Source: Desulfovibrio legallii (lineage in GTDB: Bacteria > Desulfobacterota > Desulfovibrionia > Desulfovibrionales > Desulfovibrionaceae). Taken from it: a DNA stretch of 64,000 nt. Made by a program: the position numbers and the translations under genes. The stretch's first letter is position 1; every line of letters begins with the position of its first letter. This document shows positions 26,973 to 35,511 of the stretch, in pieces. The notes beneath the pieces are model-generated. The model did no database searches, was not told the origin of the DNA, and saw only the letters and a list, made by a program, of their open reading frames with translations. The stretch spans positions 56,685-120,684 of the forward strand of contig NZ_FNBX01000008.1 in assembly GCF_900102485.1 (NCBI RefSeq). The letters are read 5' to 3'.

Positions 26973-28616
26973 ATGTCCGAACACCATGACACTTTGAACG
27001 CAGAGCAGCAAACCACACCGGCGGAACAGCCCGCAACAGCCCCCAACCAGCCGTCGCCCCTGGAAAATATGGAAGGCATTGCCGTCAGCGAGCCGGAGGA
27101 CGCCCTGCCCGGCGTCACGCTGGAAGATCTGCCCGAATCCGTGCGCGGGGCCTGCACCCGCGCTGGCTGGCAAAGCCTGATGCCCGTGCAGTCTCTGGCC
27201 CTGCCCTATCTGCTGGAAGGGCGGGACATCATGGTCCAGTCCCGCACGGGCAGCGGCAAAACGGGCTGCTACCTGCTGCCCATGCTGCCCCGCCTTGCGC
27301 CGGAGCTCAAGGCCCCGCAGGCCCTGGTGCTGACCCCTACCAGGGAGCTGGCCGTGCAGGTGGAGCGCGAGGCCGCCACCATTTTTGCAGGCACGGGCAT
27401 CCTTACCGCCGCGGTTTACGGCGGCGTGGGCTACAAAAAGCAGATGGACGCCCTGCGCGAGGGCGCGCAGCTTATCGTGGGCACGCCCGGCCGCGTGCTG
27501 GATCACCTGCTGCGCCGCACGCTGGACCTGGAATCCCTGCGGGAGCTGGTTTTTGACGAGGCCGACCGCATGCTTTCCATCGGCTTTTACCCGGACATGA
27601 AAGAAATCCAGCGCTACCTGCCCCGGCGGCGCATCCACACCTGCCTGTTCTCGGCCACCTATCCGCCGCACGTGCTCAAGCTGGCGGAGGAATTCATGGC
27701 CGCCCCGGCCATGCTCTCCCTTTCGCAGAAGGAAGTGCACGTGGCGGCGGTGCAGCATTTGTTCTGCCAGGTCAAGCCCATGGATAAGGACCGCGCCCTG
27801 GTGCGCCTGCTGGAAACGGAAAACCCCGCTTCGGCCATTATTTTTTGCAATACCAAGGCCAACGTGCACTATGTGACCGGCGTGCTGCAAGGCTTCGGCT
27901 ACAATGCCGACGAGCTTTCGGCCGACCTGACCCAGGCCCGGCGCGAAGAAGTGCTGGAAAAAATCCGCCAGGGCCGCCTGCAGTATCTGGTGGCCACGGA
28001 CGTGGCCGCGCGCGGCATTGACATCCCCCAACTCTCCCACGTTTTTCTTTTTGAGCCGCCCGAAGACCATGAAAGCTACATCCACCGCGCGGGGCGCACG
28101 GGCCGCGCGGGCGCGGCGGGCACGGTCATCTCTCTGGTGGACGTCATGCAGCGCATGGAGCTGGACCGCATCGCCAAGCACTACAAAATCGCCCTCATGG
28201 AGCTGCCCCTGCCCACGGACGACGACGTGGCGCGGGTGGCCGGCACGCGCCTCACGGCCATCCTTGAGGCCCGCTTCCGCACGCTGACGGGCCTGGAGCG
28301 CATGCGCGTGGCCCGCTACGCCCCCCTGGCCCACGAGCTGGCCACCCAGAACGACGAAGAAGACAACGTGCTGCTGCTGGCCATGCTGCTGGACGCCTGC
28401 CACCAGGAAAGCCTGCACGAAAACCGCTTTCCCGATCAGAGCGCCCCGGCGCGCTCCCGCCAGCGGCCCCGCGCGCCCAAGGGCCCGCACCGCCACGAGG
28501 AGGCCGCCGCGCCCGCCGAAGAAGGCGAAGCCGCCGCCCCGCGCACGGGCCGCCGCCGCAAACGTTCTTCCCGCCGCCGCAAGGCGGGCGAAGCCCCCAA
28601 CCCGGAAACTGCCTAA
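26973..28616 (+). CDS. DEAD-box ATP-dependent RNA helicase
   Basis: A 547-residue DEAD-box helicase. Motifs in order: Q-motif region (GWQSLMPVQSLALP), motif I SRTGSGKT (about 92), Ia PTREL, GG, Ib TPGR, II FDEADRML (about 200), III SAT, then IV-VI in the second RecA domain with DVAARGID and HRAGRTGRAG. A 180-residue C-terminal extension ends in a Lys/Arg/Pro-rich tail (GRRRKRSSRRRKAG) that should bind RNA. It resembles RhlE/DeaD-type remodelers of ribosomes or mRNA, but the exact orthologue cannot be named. It is divergent from hisI. Confidence 0.93.
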   Translation: MSEHHDTLNAEQQTTPAEQPATAPNQPSPLENMEGIAVSEPEDALPGVTLEDLPESVRGACTRAGWQSLMPVQSLALPYLLEGRDIMVQSRTGSGKTGCYLLPMLPRLAPELKAPQALVLTPTRELAVQVEREAATIFAGTGILTAAVYGGVGYKKQMDALREGAQLIVGTPGRVLDHLLRRTLDLESLRELVFDEADRMLSIGFYPDMKEIQRYLPRRRIHTCLFSATYPPHVLKLAEEFMAAPAMLSLSQKEVHVAAVQHLFCQVKPMDKDRALVRLLETENPASAIIFCNTKANVHYVTGVLQGFGYNADELSADLTQARREEVLEKIRQGRLQYLVATDVAARGIDIPQLSHVFLFEPPEDHESYIHRAGRTGRAGAAGTVISLVDVMQRMELDRIAKHYKIALMELPLPTDDDVARVAGTRLTAILEARFRTLTGLERMRVARYAPLAHELATQNDEEDNVLLLAMLLDACHQESLHENRFPDQSAPARSRQRPRAPKGPHRHEEAAAPAEEGEAAAPRTGRRRKRSSRRRKAGEAPNPETA

Positions 28617-28621
28617 AATCC

Positions 28622-29122
28622 ATGACCGCCGCAGACGTCGCCCCCAGCCCTGCCATCGCCTTTGTGGCCGCCGCGCCCGCGGAAGCGGTGCGCACGGCCC
28701 TGGACAACTTCGCGGCCCTGCTGGCGGACGCCGACTTCACGGTGGAGCTGCAGCTGCTCCGCGTGGGGCGGCTGCAGTTTCTGCGCCGCCGTCAGATGCT
28801 CTTTGAGCTGCGCGCCCTGTATATGGCCCTGTGGCGCTTGGCCCTGGGCCGCTCCTTCCCGCAGGATGCGGACGCCATGTTCGTCCAGTTTCAGCGCGAG
28901 TACCGCCAGAACCGCAAGGACCGCCAGTGCGCCCCCCTGCTGACCCGCGCCAGCGAATACTGGGGCATGCTGGAGCCCCGGGGCGATGCGGACTTCAGCC
29001 CCGTGGCCCGGCACCTGTGCTCCTTTACCCGACAGGACGAAAAACAGGCCAGGAACATGACCCTCAAGCTGGTGCTGCACATCCGCCAGCGCTACAACTT
29101 CATATTCGCCCGGCTGATCTGA
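28622..29122 (+). CDS. Conserved hypothetical protein, 166 aa
   Basis: A 166-residue soluble protein, not recognised. It starts 5 bp after the helicase stop and ends 27 bp before ribF, so it belongs to the same transcript. The sequence is mostly alpha-helical, with a Leu/Arg-rich middle (LLRVGRLQFLRRRQMLFELR, about 45-64) and basic C-terminus. No signal peptide, membrane segment, Cys cluster or known catalytic motif is visible. Intact frame and GC-rich third positions support a real gene; linkage to an RNA helicase and to flavin synthesis gives no clear function. Confidence 0.8.
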   Translation: MTAADVAPSPAIAFVAAAPAEAVRTALDNFAALLADADFTVELQLLRVGRLQFLRRRQMLFELRALYMALWRLALGRSFPQDADAMFVQFQREYRQNRKDRQCAPLLTRASEYWGMLEPRGDADFSPVARHLCSFTRQDEKQARNMTLKLVLHIRQRYNFIFARLI

Positions 29123-29149
29123 GCCGGCCACGTTTCGGAAGCCGCAGGC

Positions 29150-30070
29150 ATGAACATCGCACACTCCGTGGTATCTCTTGGCGCGCCCGCCGGCGCGGGC
29201 GTCACCATCGGCAACTTCGACGGTCTGCACCTGGGGCACCAGGCTCTTATCCGCAGAACCCTGGCGGTCTGCAGGGAAGACGGCCTCACCCCCGTGGTGC
29301 TGACCTTCTGGCCCCACCCCCGCCTGGTGCTCTTTCCCGACCAGGGGCATATGCCCCTCTGCACCCGCCAGGACCGCCTGGACCGCCTGGCGGCCCTGGG
29401 CGTGCCGCAGGTGCTGGAACTGCCCTTTGACCGCGACCTGGCCGCCCTGGACGCGGAAACGTTCGTCCGCCGCTGCCTGCTGCCCCTGCATCTGCGCCGC
29501 CTGGTGGTGGGCTACGATTTTTCCCTGGGCCGCAACCGCTGCGGGCATGTGGAGGAGCTGCGCCGCCTGGGCGCGGCCGAAGGCTTCAGCGTAGAGCAGC
29601 TCGCCCCCGTGGTGGTGGACGGCACGGTGGTGAGCTCCACTGTCCTGCGCAGGCTCATCGGCCGGGGCGACGTGCGCGAGGCCGCCGCGCTGCTGGGCCG
29701 CTGCTACGGCTTCAGCGGCCCCGTGGTCCACGGCGACGGCCGCGGCCGGGGCCTGGGCTTCCCCACGGCCAACATCCGCTACCCGCAGGTGGCGCTGCCC
29801 GCCAGGGGCGTCTACGCCACCCGCGTGACCCTGGAAGGCCGCGCCTGGCCCTCGGTAACCAATGTGGGCCACAAACCCACCTTCGGCCGCAACGAGCTGA
29901 GCGTGGAAGCCTTCCTGCTGGAAGACTGCCCCGATCTCTACGGCCGCACCCTGCGCCTGGATTTTGTGGACCGCCTGCGCGACGAACGCCGCTTCGCCGA
30001 CGTGGAGGATCTTAAAACCCAGATCAACGCCGACGTGGCCGCCGCCCGCCGGATTCTGGAGACCGCGTAG
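29150..30070 (+). CDS. ribF: Bifunctional riboflavin kinase / FAD synthetase
   Basis: A 306-residue RibF that phosphorylates riboflavin to FMN and adenylylates FMN to FAD. The N-terminal nucleotidyltransferase domain has VTIGNFDGLHLGHQALIRRT (about 17-36) and GYDFSLGRNRCG (about 120), and the regulatory STVLRRLIGRGDV lies near 165. The C-terminal riboflavin kinase domain has VVHGDGRGRGLGFPTANI (about 193-210) and PSVTNVGHKPTFG. Both domains are complete. It ends in a convergent spacer with a family B repeat. Confidence 0.97.
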   Translation: MNIAHSVVSLGAPAGAGVTIGNFDGLHLGHQALIRRTLAVCREDGLTPVVLTFWPHPRLVLFPDQGHMPLCTRQDRLDRLAALGVPQVLELPFDRDLAALDAETFVRRCLLPLHLRRLVVGYDFSLGRNRCGHVEELRRLGAAEGFSVEQLAPVVVDGTVVSSTVLRRLIGRGDVREAAALLGRCYGFSGPVVHGDGRGRGLGFPTANIRYPQVALPARGVYATRVTLEGRAWPSVTNVGHKPTFGRNELSVEAFLLEDCPDLYGRTLRLDFVDRLRDERRFADVEDLKTQINADVAAARRILETA

Positions 30071-30172
30071 CCTCCCCCACGCCGCGAGGGGGCCCGGAAA
30101 TGCGCGCCGTTGCGGGCGCGGCCGCCGGGCGTCGTGGCCCAACGGCCGCCGCGAGCAACGGCAGCGGTCCTT

Positions 30173-30328
30173 GCCCTGCAAGGGCATTGCAACCTTGAAA
30201 TGCCCTTGCGGCTGCGTGCGCAGACGCCCGCTGTGGAGGCGCAAGCGCAATTTATTTGCGCTGTTACGCGCCGAAACGAGCGTATCTTAAACTTTGAGAA
30301 TGCATATTCTCAAAGTTAATCTGCTCTA
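30173..30328 (-). repeat. Family B intergenic repeat, full length
   Basis: On the minus strand the element starts at the flavin-reductase TAG (30328-30326) with TAGAGCAGATTAACTTTGAG and then a perfect 12-bp inverted repeat (AACTTTGAGAAT, loop, ATTCTCAAAGTT at 30290-30317), a GCGCAAATAAATTGCGC palindrome, GCTTGCGCCTCCACAGCGG and the terminal GGCATTTCAAGGTTGCAATG block. It lies between convergent ribF and the flavin reductase. Confidence 0.85.
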
Positions 30329-30865
30329 CTTGAGCAGGTAGGCACTGACGATTTCACCGTAGTAGGCGATGTGCGCATCCCGGTTGGCGCCCACATTGCT
30401 GCTGTCCACATCCTGCGGGTAGCAGGCGTCTTTGAGCTTGGGGGTCAGGGCGGCGAGGTCCTGCTGCTGGCGGTAGACCACCCTGCATTCCAGGGTCAGC
30501 GGAAATTCCCTGACGGCCGGCACGGAAACGACTTCGGGTTCCACCAGGGTCAACCCGGCCGCCTGCACCTTGTCCAGATTCCTTCCGCTCTTGCCGCCGC
30601 AGACCCCGATGATCTTCTTATCATACGCGCCCACCGGCACATTGACGGTGAACTCCGGATTTTTGTCCAGCATTTCCCTGGTATAGCGGTGCTCGCGCAC
30701 AAAGGCGATAAAGACGGGCGTCTGCCACTCGATGCCCAGGGTTCCCCAGCCTATGACCATGCTGTTGACTTTGTCTCCGGCCTTGGTCGTGAGCAGCACG
30801 CCCTTGGGCAGGGCCGCGAAAAGCTCTTTGGCGCAATCAAAAGGGGCAAGTTTTGTTCTTTCCAT
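30326..30865 (-). CDS. Flavin reductase-like FMN-binding protein
   Basis: A 179-residue protein of the flavin reductase-like (DIM6/NTAB) split-barrel family. FAALPKGVLLTTKAGDKVNS (about 15-34) followed by MVIGWGTLGIEWQTPVFIAF is the FMN-binding core, and NPEFTVNVPVGAYDKKIIGVCG is the second conserved stretch. Members bind FMN and act as flavin reductases or electron carriers; several occur in sulfate reducers. The start at 30865 gives the family N-terminus; in-frame GTG at 30874 and ATG at 30877, nearer to AGGAAG, are alternatives. Convergent with ribF, its stop codon is the first base triplet of a family B repeat. Confidence 0.87.
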   Translation of the reverse strand: MERTKLAPFDCAKELFAALPKGVLLTTKAGDKVNSMVIGWGTLGIEWQTPVFIAFVREHRYTREMLDKNPEFTVNVPVGAYDKKIIGVCGGKSGRNLDKVQAAGLTLVEPEVVSVPAVREFPLTLECRVVYRQQQDLAALTPKLKDACYPQDVDSSNVGANRDAHIAYYGEIVSAYLLK

Positions 30866-31168
30866 CGTAATCACCATCTTCCTGTGTTGAGAGAAAAACT
30901 GAGTCCGGCGGTCAGAATACTCTGTTTCCCCGGCGCAGCCAAGCGCGCCGCGGGGGCGGTCCGCGCGGCCTCCGTCTTCTCCCCTGCGGCGGCTTCCCTT
31001 TTGCCTTCCGCCCTCTTCGGCGCGGGCGGCGGCCACGGCAATGCCCCGGCCCCAGCGGCAGCAAAAAGCCGGAAAGGGGCGTGGATAAGAGGCAAGCATC
31101 AGGCGCAGCGCTCCATCAGGGCCGCAGCCATGAAGGACGAGCCCCGGCCGCAAAAAGGACGGGACCGC
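30866..31168. other. Intergenic spacer before the flavin reductase gene
   Basis: About 300 bp between the lactate permease terminator and the flavin reductase start. Frames here are open on both strands because of GC bias, but none has a ribosome site or family similarity. No clear promoter could be chosen. Confidence 0.5.
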
Positions 31169-31193
31169 AAAAAGGCCGCCCCGAAGGGCGGCC
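31169..31193 (-). terminator. Rho-independent terminator of the lactate permease gene
   Basis: On the minus strand GGCCGCCC, loop TTCG, GGGCGGCC followed by TTTTTGC: an 8-bp perfect stem with a stable tetraloop and a U-run, 29 bp past the permease stop. Confidence 0.92.
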
Positions 31194-31221
31194 TTGTCAT
31201 GGCAGTAAGTCAAATGGTCGG

Positions 31222-32862
31222 CTACGGCAGCATCCAGTGCAGCACGCCGGCCTGGAGATAGGTGAGCACGCAGATGAAGGCCGTCATGGCCAGGCTGTGG
31301 CCCAGGGTGAAGCGGAAGAGGTTGCCCTCGTTGCCCACCAGGCCCGTGGCCGCGGTGGCCACGCTGATGGACTGAGGCGAAATCATCTTGCCGGTAACGC
31401 CGCCGGAGGAGTTGGCGGCCACGGCCAGGTAGGGGTCCATGCCCACCACTTCAGCCGTGGAGCGCTGCATGCCGCAGAACAGGGCGTTGGACGAGGTGTC
31501 CGACCCGGTAAGGAACACGCCCAGCCAGCCGAGCAGGGGCGAGAAGAGCGGGAAGAGCGGCCCGGTCAGGGTAAAGGCGATGCCCAGGGTGGAGCTCATG
31601 CCCGAGTAGTTCATGAGGTAGGCCAGGCCCAGGATGGTGGCGATGGTCAGGATGGGGAAACGCAGCTGGTAAATGGTGCGGAAGAAGCAGCCCACGGCCT
31701 TGCCGAAGCTGTAGCCCTTCATGAGAGGCACGGAAAGGAAGCCGGCAATAAGAATGGCCGTGCCGCCAGCGGAGAGCCAGTTCAGGGCAAACACGGCGGG
31801 ATAGTTGGGGTTCTTGCCGGCGGCCAAAATGGGGGCAGCCTTGTTGACCATGCCGTCAAGGCCAGGCCAGGAGAACTTGATCACCGCGCCGGGCACGGCG
31901 TTGAGCATGGCCTTGAACTGCGGCAGGCCCCAGAAGAAGACCATGAGAGCCAGGATAATGTAGGGCAGCCAGGCGCGCAGCACCACGCCGAAGCTGGGGG
32001 CCTCGCCCGTGATAGGCGTTTCCTTTTCGCCTTCAAAGCGGAAGATGCGGGCGGGCTTCCACACGCGCAGCAGCAGCACCATGGCCACGATGGTGATGAT
32101 GGCGGACATGATGTCGGGGAGGGTCGGGCCGTGGAAGTTGGAGAAGGCGAACTGGGAAGCGGCAAAGCTCACGCCGGCCACCAGAATGGCGGGCAGCACT
32201 TCCATGGCGCGCTTAAAGCCGCACATGACCACGCACAGCCACAAGGGCACGATAATGGAGAGGAAGGGCAGCTGACGGCCCACGATGGCGCTCACATGCA
32301 GATCGCTCAGACCGGCGACCTGCGCGCCCACGATAACCGGGATGCCGATGGCCCCGAAGGCCACGGGCGCGGTGTTGGCAATCAGACAGATGCCGGCGGC
32401 GTAGAGGGGCCTGAAGCCCAGACCGGCCAGCATGGCGGCGGTGATGGCCACGGGCGTGCCGAAGCCGGCGGTGCCTTCAAGGAAGGAACCGAAGGCAAAG
32501 GCGATGAAAATGGCCTGGAGGCGGCGGTCGTCGGTGAGCCGGGCCAGCGATTCTTTGATGAACTCAAATTCGCCGGATTCCACGGTCATGTTGTACACCC
32601 ACACCGCCGTGACGACGATCCAGATGATGGGGAAGAGGCCGAAGGCCACGCCATACGTCAGCGCGCCCACAGCAGTGCCGAAAGGCATGCCCCACACGGC
32701 CACGGCCAGAATGAAGGAAAGGGCCACCGCCACCAGGGCGGCATAATGCCCTTTGGCCCGGCGTACGGCCAGCATGTAGAACAGACTGAACAGCGGGATG
32801 GCTGCCAGCAGGGCGGAGACCACCGCTCCGCCTACAGGATCGTAAACTTGCGTCCATGCCAT
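31222..32862 (-). CDS. lctP: L-lactate permease, LctP family
   Basis: A 546-residue LctP/LldP-family lactate:proton symporter with about 12-14 membrane segments. Family signatures include FGSFLEGTAGFGTPVAITAA (about 118-137), NTAPVAFGAIGIPVI (about 155) and FLTGSDTSSNALFCGMQRST (about 420). Lactate is the classic electron donor of Desulfovibrio, so this is probably a main carbon-uptake route; glycolate could also be carried. GAGGG precedes the ATG at 32862. It is monocistronic, closed by a clear terminator, and lies beside the restriction-modification island. Confidence 0.96.
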   Translation of the reverse strand: MAWTQVYDPVGGAVVSALLAAIPLFSLFYMLAVRRAKGHYAALVAVALSFILAVAVWGMPFGTAVGALTYGVAFGLFPIIWIVVTAVWVYNMTVESGEFEFIKESLARLTDDRRLQAIFIAFAFGSFLEGTAGFGTPVAITAAMLAGLGFRPLYAAGICLIANTAPVAFGAIGIPVIVGAQVAGLSDLHVSAIVGRQLPFLSIIVPLWLCVVMCGFKRAMEVLPAILVAGVSFAASQFAFSNFHGPTLPDIMSAIITIVAMVLLLRVWKPARIFRFEGEKETPITGEAPSFGVVLRAWLPYIILALMVFFWGLPQFKAMLNAVPGAVIKFSWPGLDGMVNKAAPILAAGKNPNYPAVFALNWLSAGGTAILIAGFLSVPLMKGYSFGKAVGCFFRTIYQLRFPILTIATILGLAYLMNYSGMSSTLGIAFTLTGPLFPLFSPLLGWLGVFLTGSDTSSNALFCGMQRSTAEVVGMDPYLAVAANSSGGVTGKMISPQSISVATAATGLVGNEGNLFRFTLGHSLAMTAFICVLTYLQAGVLHWMLP

Positions 32863-33315
32863 AATAAGACCCTCATACAAAAATGATGTTGCTGGTGGGC
32901 ATGCCGGAAGGGCGGGCACAGAACGCCCGTGCGCCCCGGCGTCCGGCCACGCCCCCGTGACCAGAGCAGGCGCCGTCAAAGCTGCGCGCATCCGCTTGGA
33001 TTTACCCGAAAATCCATTTCCAACTGGCCGAAATACAGAGAAAAAACTCTAACTGCATTCGTCATCAGGCAGGGCGGAATCCACTCTCGGTTGTGCTTAT
33101 CGTGTTCTACGCTGAAAAACAACGGGGCTAGGCCCGACGGCAGAAAAAAAACGAATTTTTTTTGGGGGGGGACAAGACGGCGGCGCGTTTTAGGGCGTTG
33201 CAACGTTGCAAGGCGCTGGCGCCTCCTTCCTTGTTTTTCGCCTGCCGCTACTGTACCTTATAGGGGCATTGATACTGAAACCACAAGAATCCGCTGAATA
33301 TTTTGGAGCACCGTT
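32863..33315. other. Divergent spacer between lctP and the type III RM operon
   Basis: This 453-bp spacer holds no gene I can support. An A8-CGAA-T8 stretch (33147-33168) could form a weak bidirectional hairpin. The block GGGCGTTGCAACGTTGCAAG near 33201 resembles the end of the family B copy at 50600. Sequence becomes less GC-rich after about 33240, which may mark the island's left side. Confidence 0.5.
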
Positions 33316-35511
33316 ATGCCACGCCTCACCCCCCAGGAGCAACAGGAAATCATTCGCTACATTGAGGCAGACAAACCCTTGCCGGAAAAGTACCGCTTTC
33401 TGCTTTTTGACGACAAACGCGAGGTGGAACTTGTCTGGAACGGCAAGACCAATGAAGTATGCAATGTTGTGCTGCCTTTTCAGACTATTGAGCAGGTGGA
33501 CGAACCGCGTGCGGAAAAGTTCGTCAGCCAGTGGGATGGGTACAAGAGTAGTCTTTTTAATGTTGATTCGCGGGGCCGCCAGCTCAAGGGCTGGACGAAC
33601 AAACTGATCTGGGGCGACAACAAGCTCATTCTCTCGTCACTGAAAAGCGGCCCCATGCGCGAAGCCATAGAAGCCCAAGGCGGCTTGAAACTGATTTACA
33701 TTGATCCGCCCTTTGACGTGGGTGCGGATTTTTCCATGGATATTGAGGTTGGCGAAGAGACCTTCACCAAGAAGCCGAACATATTAGAAGAAATTGCGTA
33801 TAGGGACACATGGGGCCGTGGGGCGGATTCGTTTATCAGCATGATTTATGAACGCCTTGTGCTGATGCGGGACTTGCTGGCGGAAGACGGCAGTATTTAT
33901 GTGCATTGTGATTGGAGAGTCAGCGGCTATATGCGCCTCGCCTTAGATGAAGTTTTCGGGAAAGAACTATTTTTGAATGAAATAATATGGTGCTATAAAG
34001 AACGAGAAAGAAAATTAAACTTTTACAACCCCAAGCATGATACAATTTTCTTTTACGCAAAATCAAATAGCAAGTTGCGCACTTTTAATTGGGAAAAGGG
34101 TGCAACTGAATATTCCGACATTACAAGAGAAAAATTTAAGTTTGATGATAATGATGGCAAAGGGCCATATCAAATTCGTGGGCGCAACCTCCAAGGGAGC
34201 CCCATACAGGCTGCTGACGGGCTACGACATGAACATGAGGCAAGGTATCCTGGGTTAACCTATAGAGACTACCTTAACGACAGAATTGGTGTTGCGCCGC
34301 GTGACTGGTGGGATATTCCAATTATCAATAAAGCCTCAGACGAGCGCGTTTACTACCCCACGCAAAAGCCGGTTGCATTGATAGAGCAAGTAATAAATGT
34401 GTCTTCCAAGAAAGGCGACCTCGTGGCCGACTTCTTTTGCGGTTCCGGCACCACCGCCGCCGTGGCTGAAAAGCTCGGCCGCAAATGGATTGCCACCGAC
34501 CTGGGCAAATTCGCCATCCACACCACCCGCAAACGCATGATCGGCGTGCAACGCCAGCTTAAGGCCGAAGGCAAGGACTACCGCGCCTTTGAAATCCTCA
34601 ACCTCGGCCGATATGAGCGCCAGCACTATGTCGGCGTGAACCAGGACTTGCGCGAAGAGCAGAAGCAGCAACAACTTGCCGCCAAGGAAGCCGCTTTTCT
34701 TGAACTTATTCTCAACGCCTATCGTGCGGAAGCCGTGGAAGGCTTTACCACTTTCCATGGCAAGCGTAACGGGCGCATGGTGGTTATCGGCCCGGTGAAC
34801 ATGCCGGTCACGCGCCTGTTTGTGGAAGAAGTCATTCTGGAGTGTCGCAAAAAGCACATTACCAAAGTCGATATTCTTGGCTTTGAGTTTGAAATGGGCC
34901 TGTTCCCCAACGTGCTGGACGAAGCGCGGGGCAAGGGTATTGATATTGCGCCCAAGTATATTCCGGCGGAAGTTTTCGACAAACGGGCCGTGGAAAAGAA
35001 CCAGGTTGTTTTTCATGATGTTTCCTTCATCGAAGTCAAGCCGCTGCATAAAAAGAACAGTGTGGCCGTAAAGCTCACGGACTTTTCCGTGTTCTACTCG
35101 CAGGATTCCATCTCCAACGCCGAAACCACCCTCAAGAACAAGGCCAACAAGGTGGTGGTGGAAAAAGGGCAGATTGTCAAAGTCAGCAAGGACAAGGACG
35201 GTATTGTCAGCCGTGAGGTGCTGACCCAAAAGTGGACGGACTGGATTGATTATTGGTCGGTTGACTTCAATTTTGAGAGCAAGCGCGAAATCATCCGCCA
35301 AAAGAACCCGGATACCGGCGAGATGGAAGAAAGCTGGACGGGCGACTATATTTTTGAAAACGAATGGCAGAGCTTCCGCACCAAAAAGAACAGAAGCCTT
35401 GAATTACAAAGTGTTTTCCACGAATATCCCACTGGCGCCTACAAGATTGCCGTCAAAGTGGTGGATATTTTCGGCAACGACACCATGACCATCATTGAAG
35501 TGAGAATTTAA
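33316..35511 (+). CDS. mod: Type III restriction-modification methyltransferase (Mod)
   Basis: A 731-residue adenine-N6 methyltransferase of beta-type motif order. The catalytic motif IV is YIDPPF (about 130) and comes before the AdoMet motif I FCGSGTT (about 373). Between them lies the target-recognition region (about 210-350). This part is markedly AT-rich (33950-34350) compared with the flanks, as expected for a swapped recognition domain. A long C-terminal half (about 440-731) probably contacts Res, the usual layout of type III Mod subunits. It overlaps the next gene by one base (TAATG), so the three RM-locus genes are co-translated or coupled. Confidence 0.92.
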   Translation: MPRLTPQEQQEIIRYIEADKPLPEKYRFLLFDDKREVELVWNGKTNEVCNVVLPFQTIEQVDEPRAEKFVSQWDGYKSSLFNVDSRGRQLKGWTNKLIWGDNKLILSSLKSGPMREAIEAQGGLKLIYIDPPFDVGADFSMDIEVGEETFTKKPNILEEIAYRDTWGRGADSFISMIYERLVLMRDLLAEDGSIYVHCDWRVSGYMRLALDEVFGKELFLNEIIWCYKERERKLNFYNPKHDTIFFYAKSNSKLRTFNWEKGATEYSDITREKFKFDDNDGKGPYQIRGRNLQGSPIQAADGLRHEHEARYPGLTYRDYLNDRIGVAPRDWWDIPIINKASDERVYYPTQKPVALIEQVINVSSKKGDLVADFFCGSGTTAAVAEKLGRKWIATDLGKFAIHTTRKRMIGVQRQLKAEGKDYRAFEILNLGRYERQHYVGVNQDLREEQKQQQLAAKEAAFLELILNAYRAEAVEGFTTFHGKRNGRMVVIGPVNMPVTRLFVEEVILECRKKHITKVDILGFEFEMGLFPNVLDEARGKGIDIAPKYIPAEVFDKRAVEKNQVVFHDVSFIEVKPLHKKNSVAVKLTDFSVFYSQDSISNAETTLKNKANKVVVEKGQIVKVSKDKDGIVSREVLTQKWTDWIDYWSVDFNFESKREIIRQKNPDTGEMEESWTGDYIFENEWQSFRTKKNRSLELQSVFHEYPTGAYKIAVKVVDIFGNDTMTIIEVRI

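Noticed and set aside
33147..33168. Bidirectional terminator A8-CGAA-T8 upstream of mod
   Set aside because: An A/T-only stem without a GC core is unstable; mentioned only in the spacer note.
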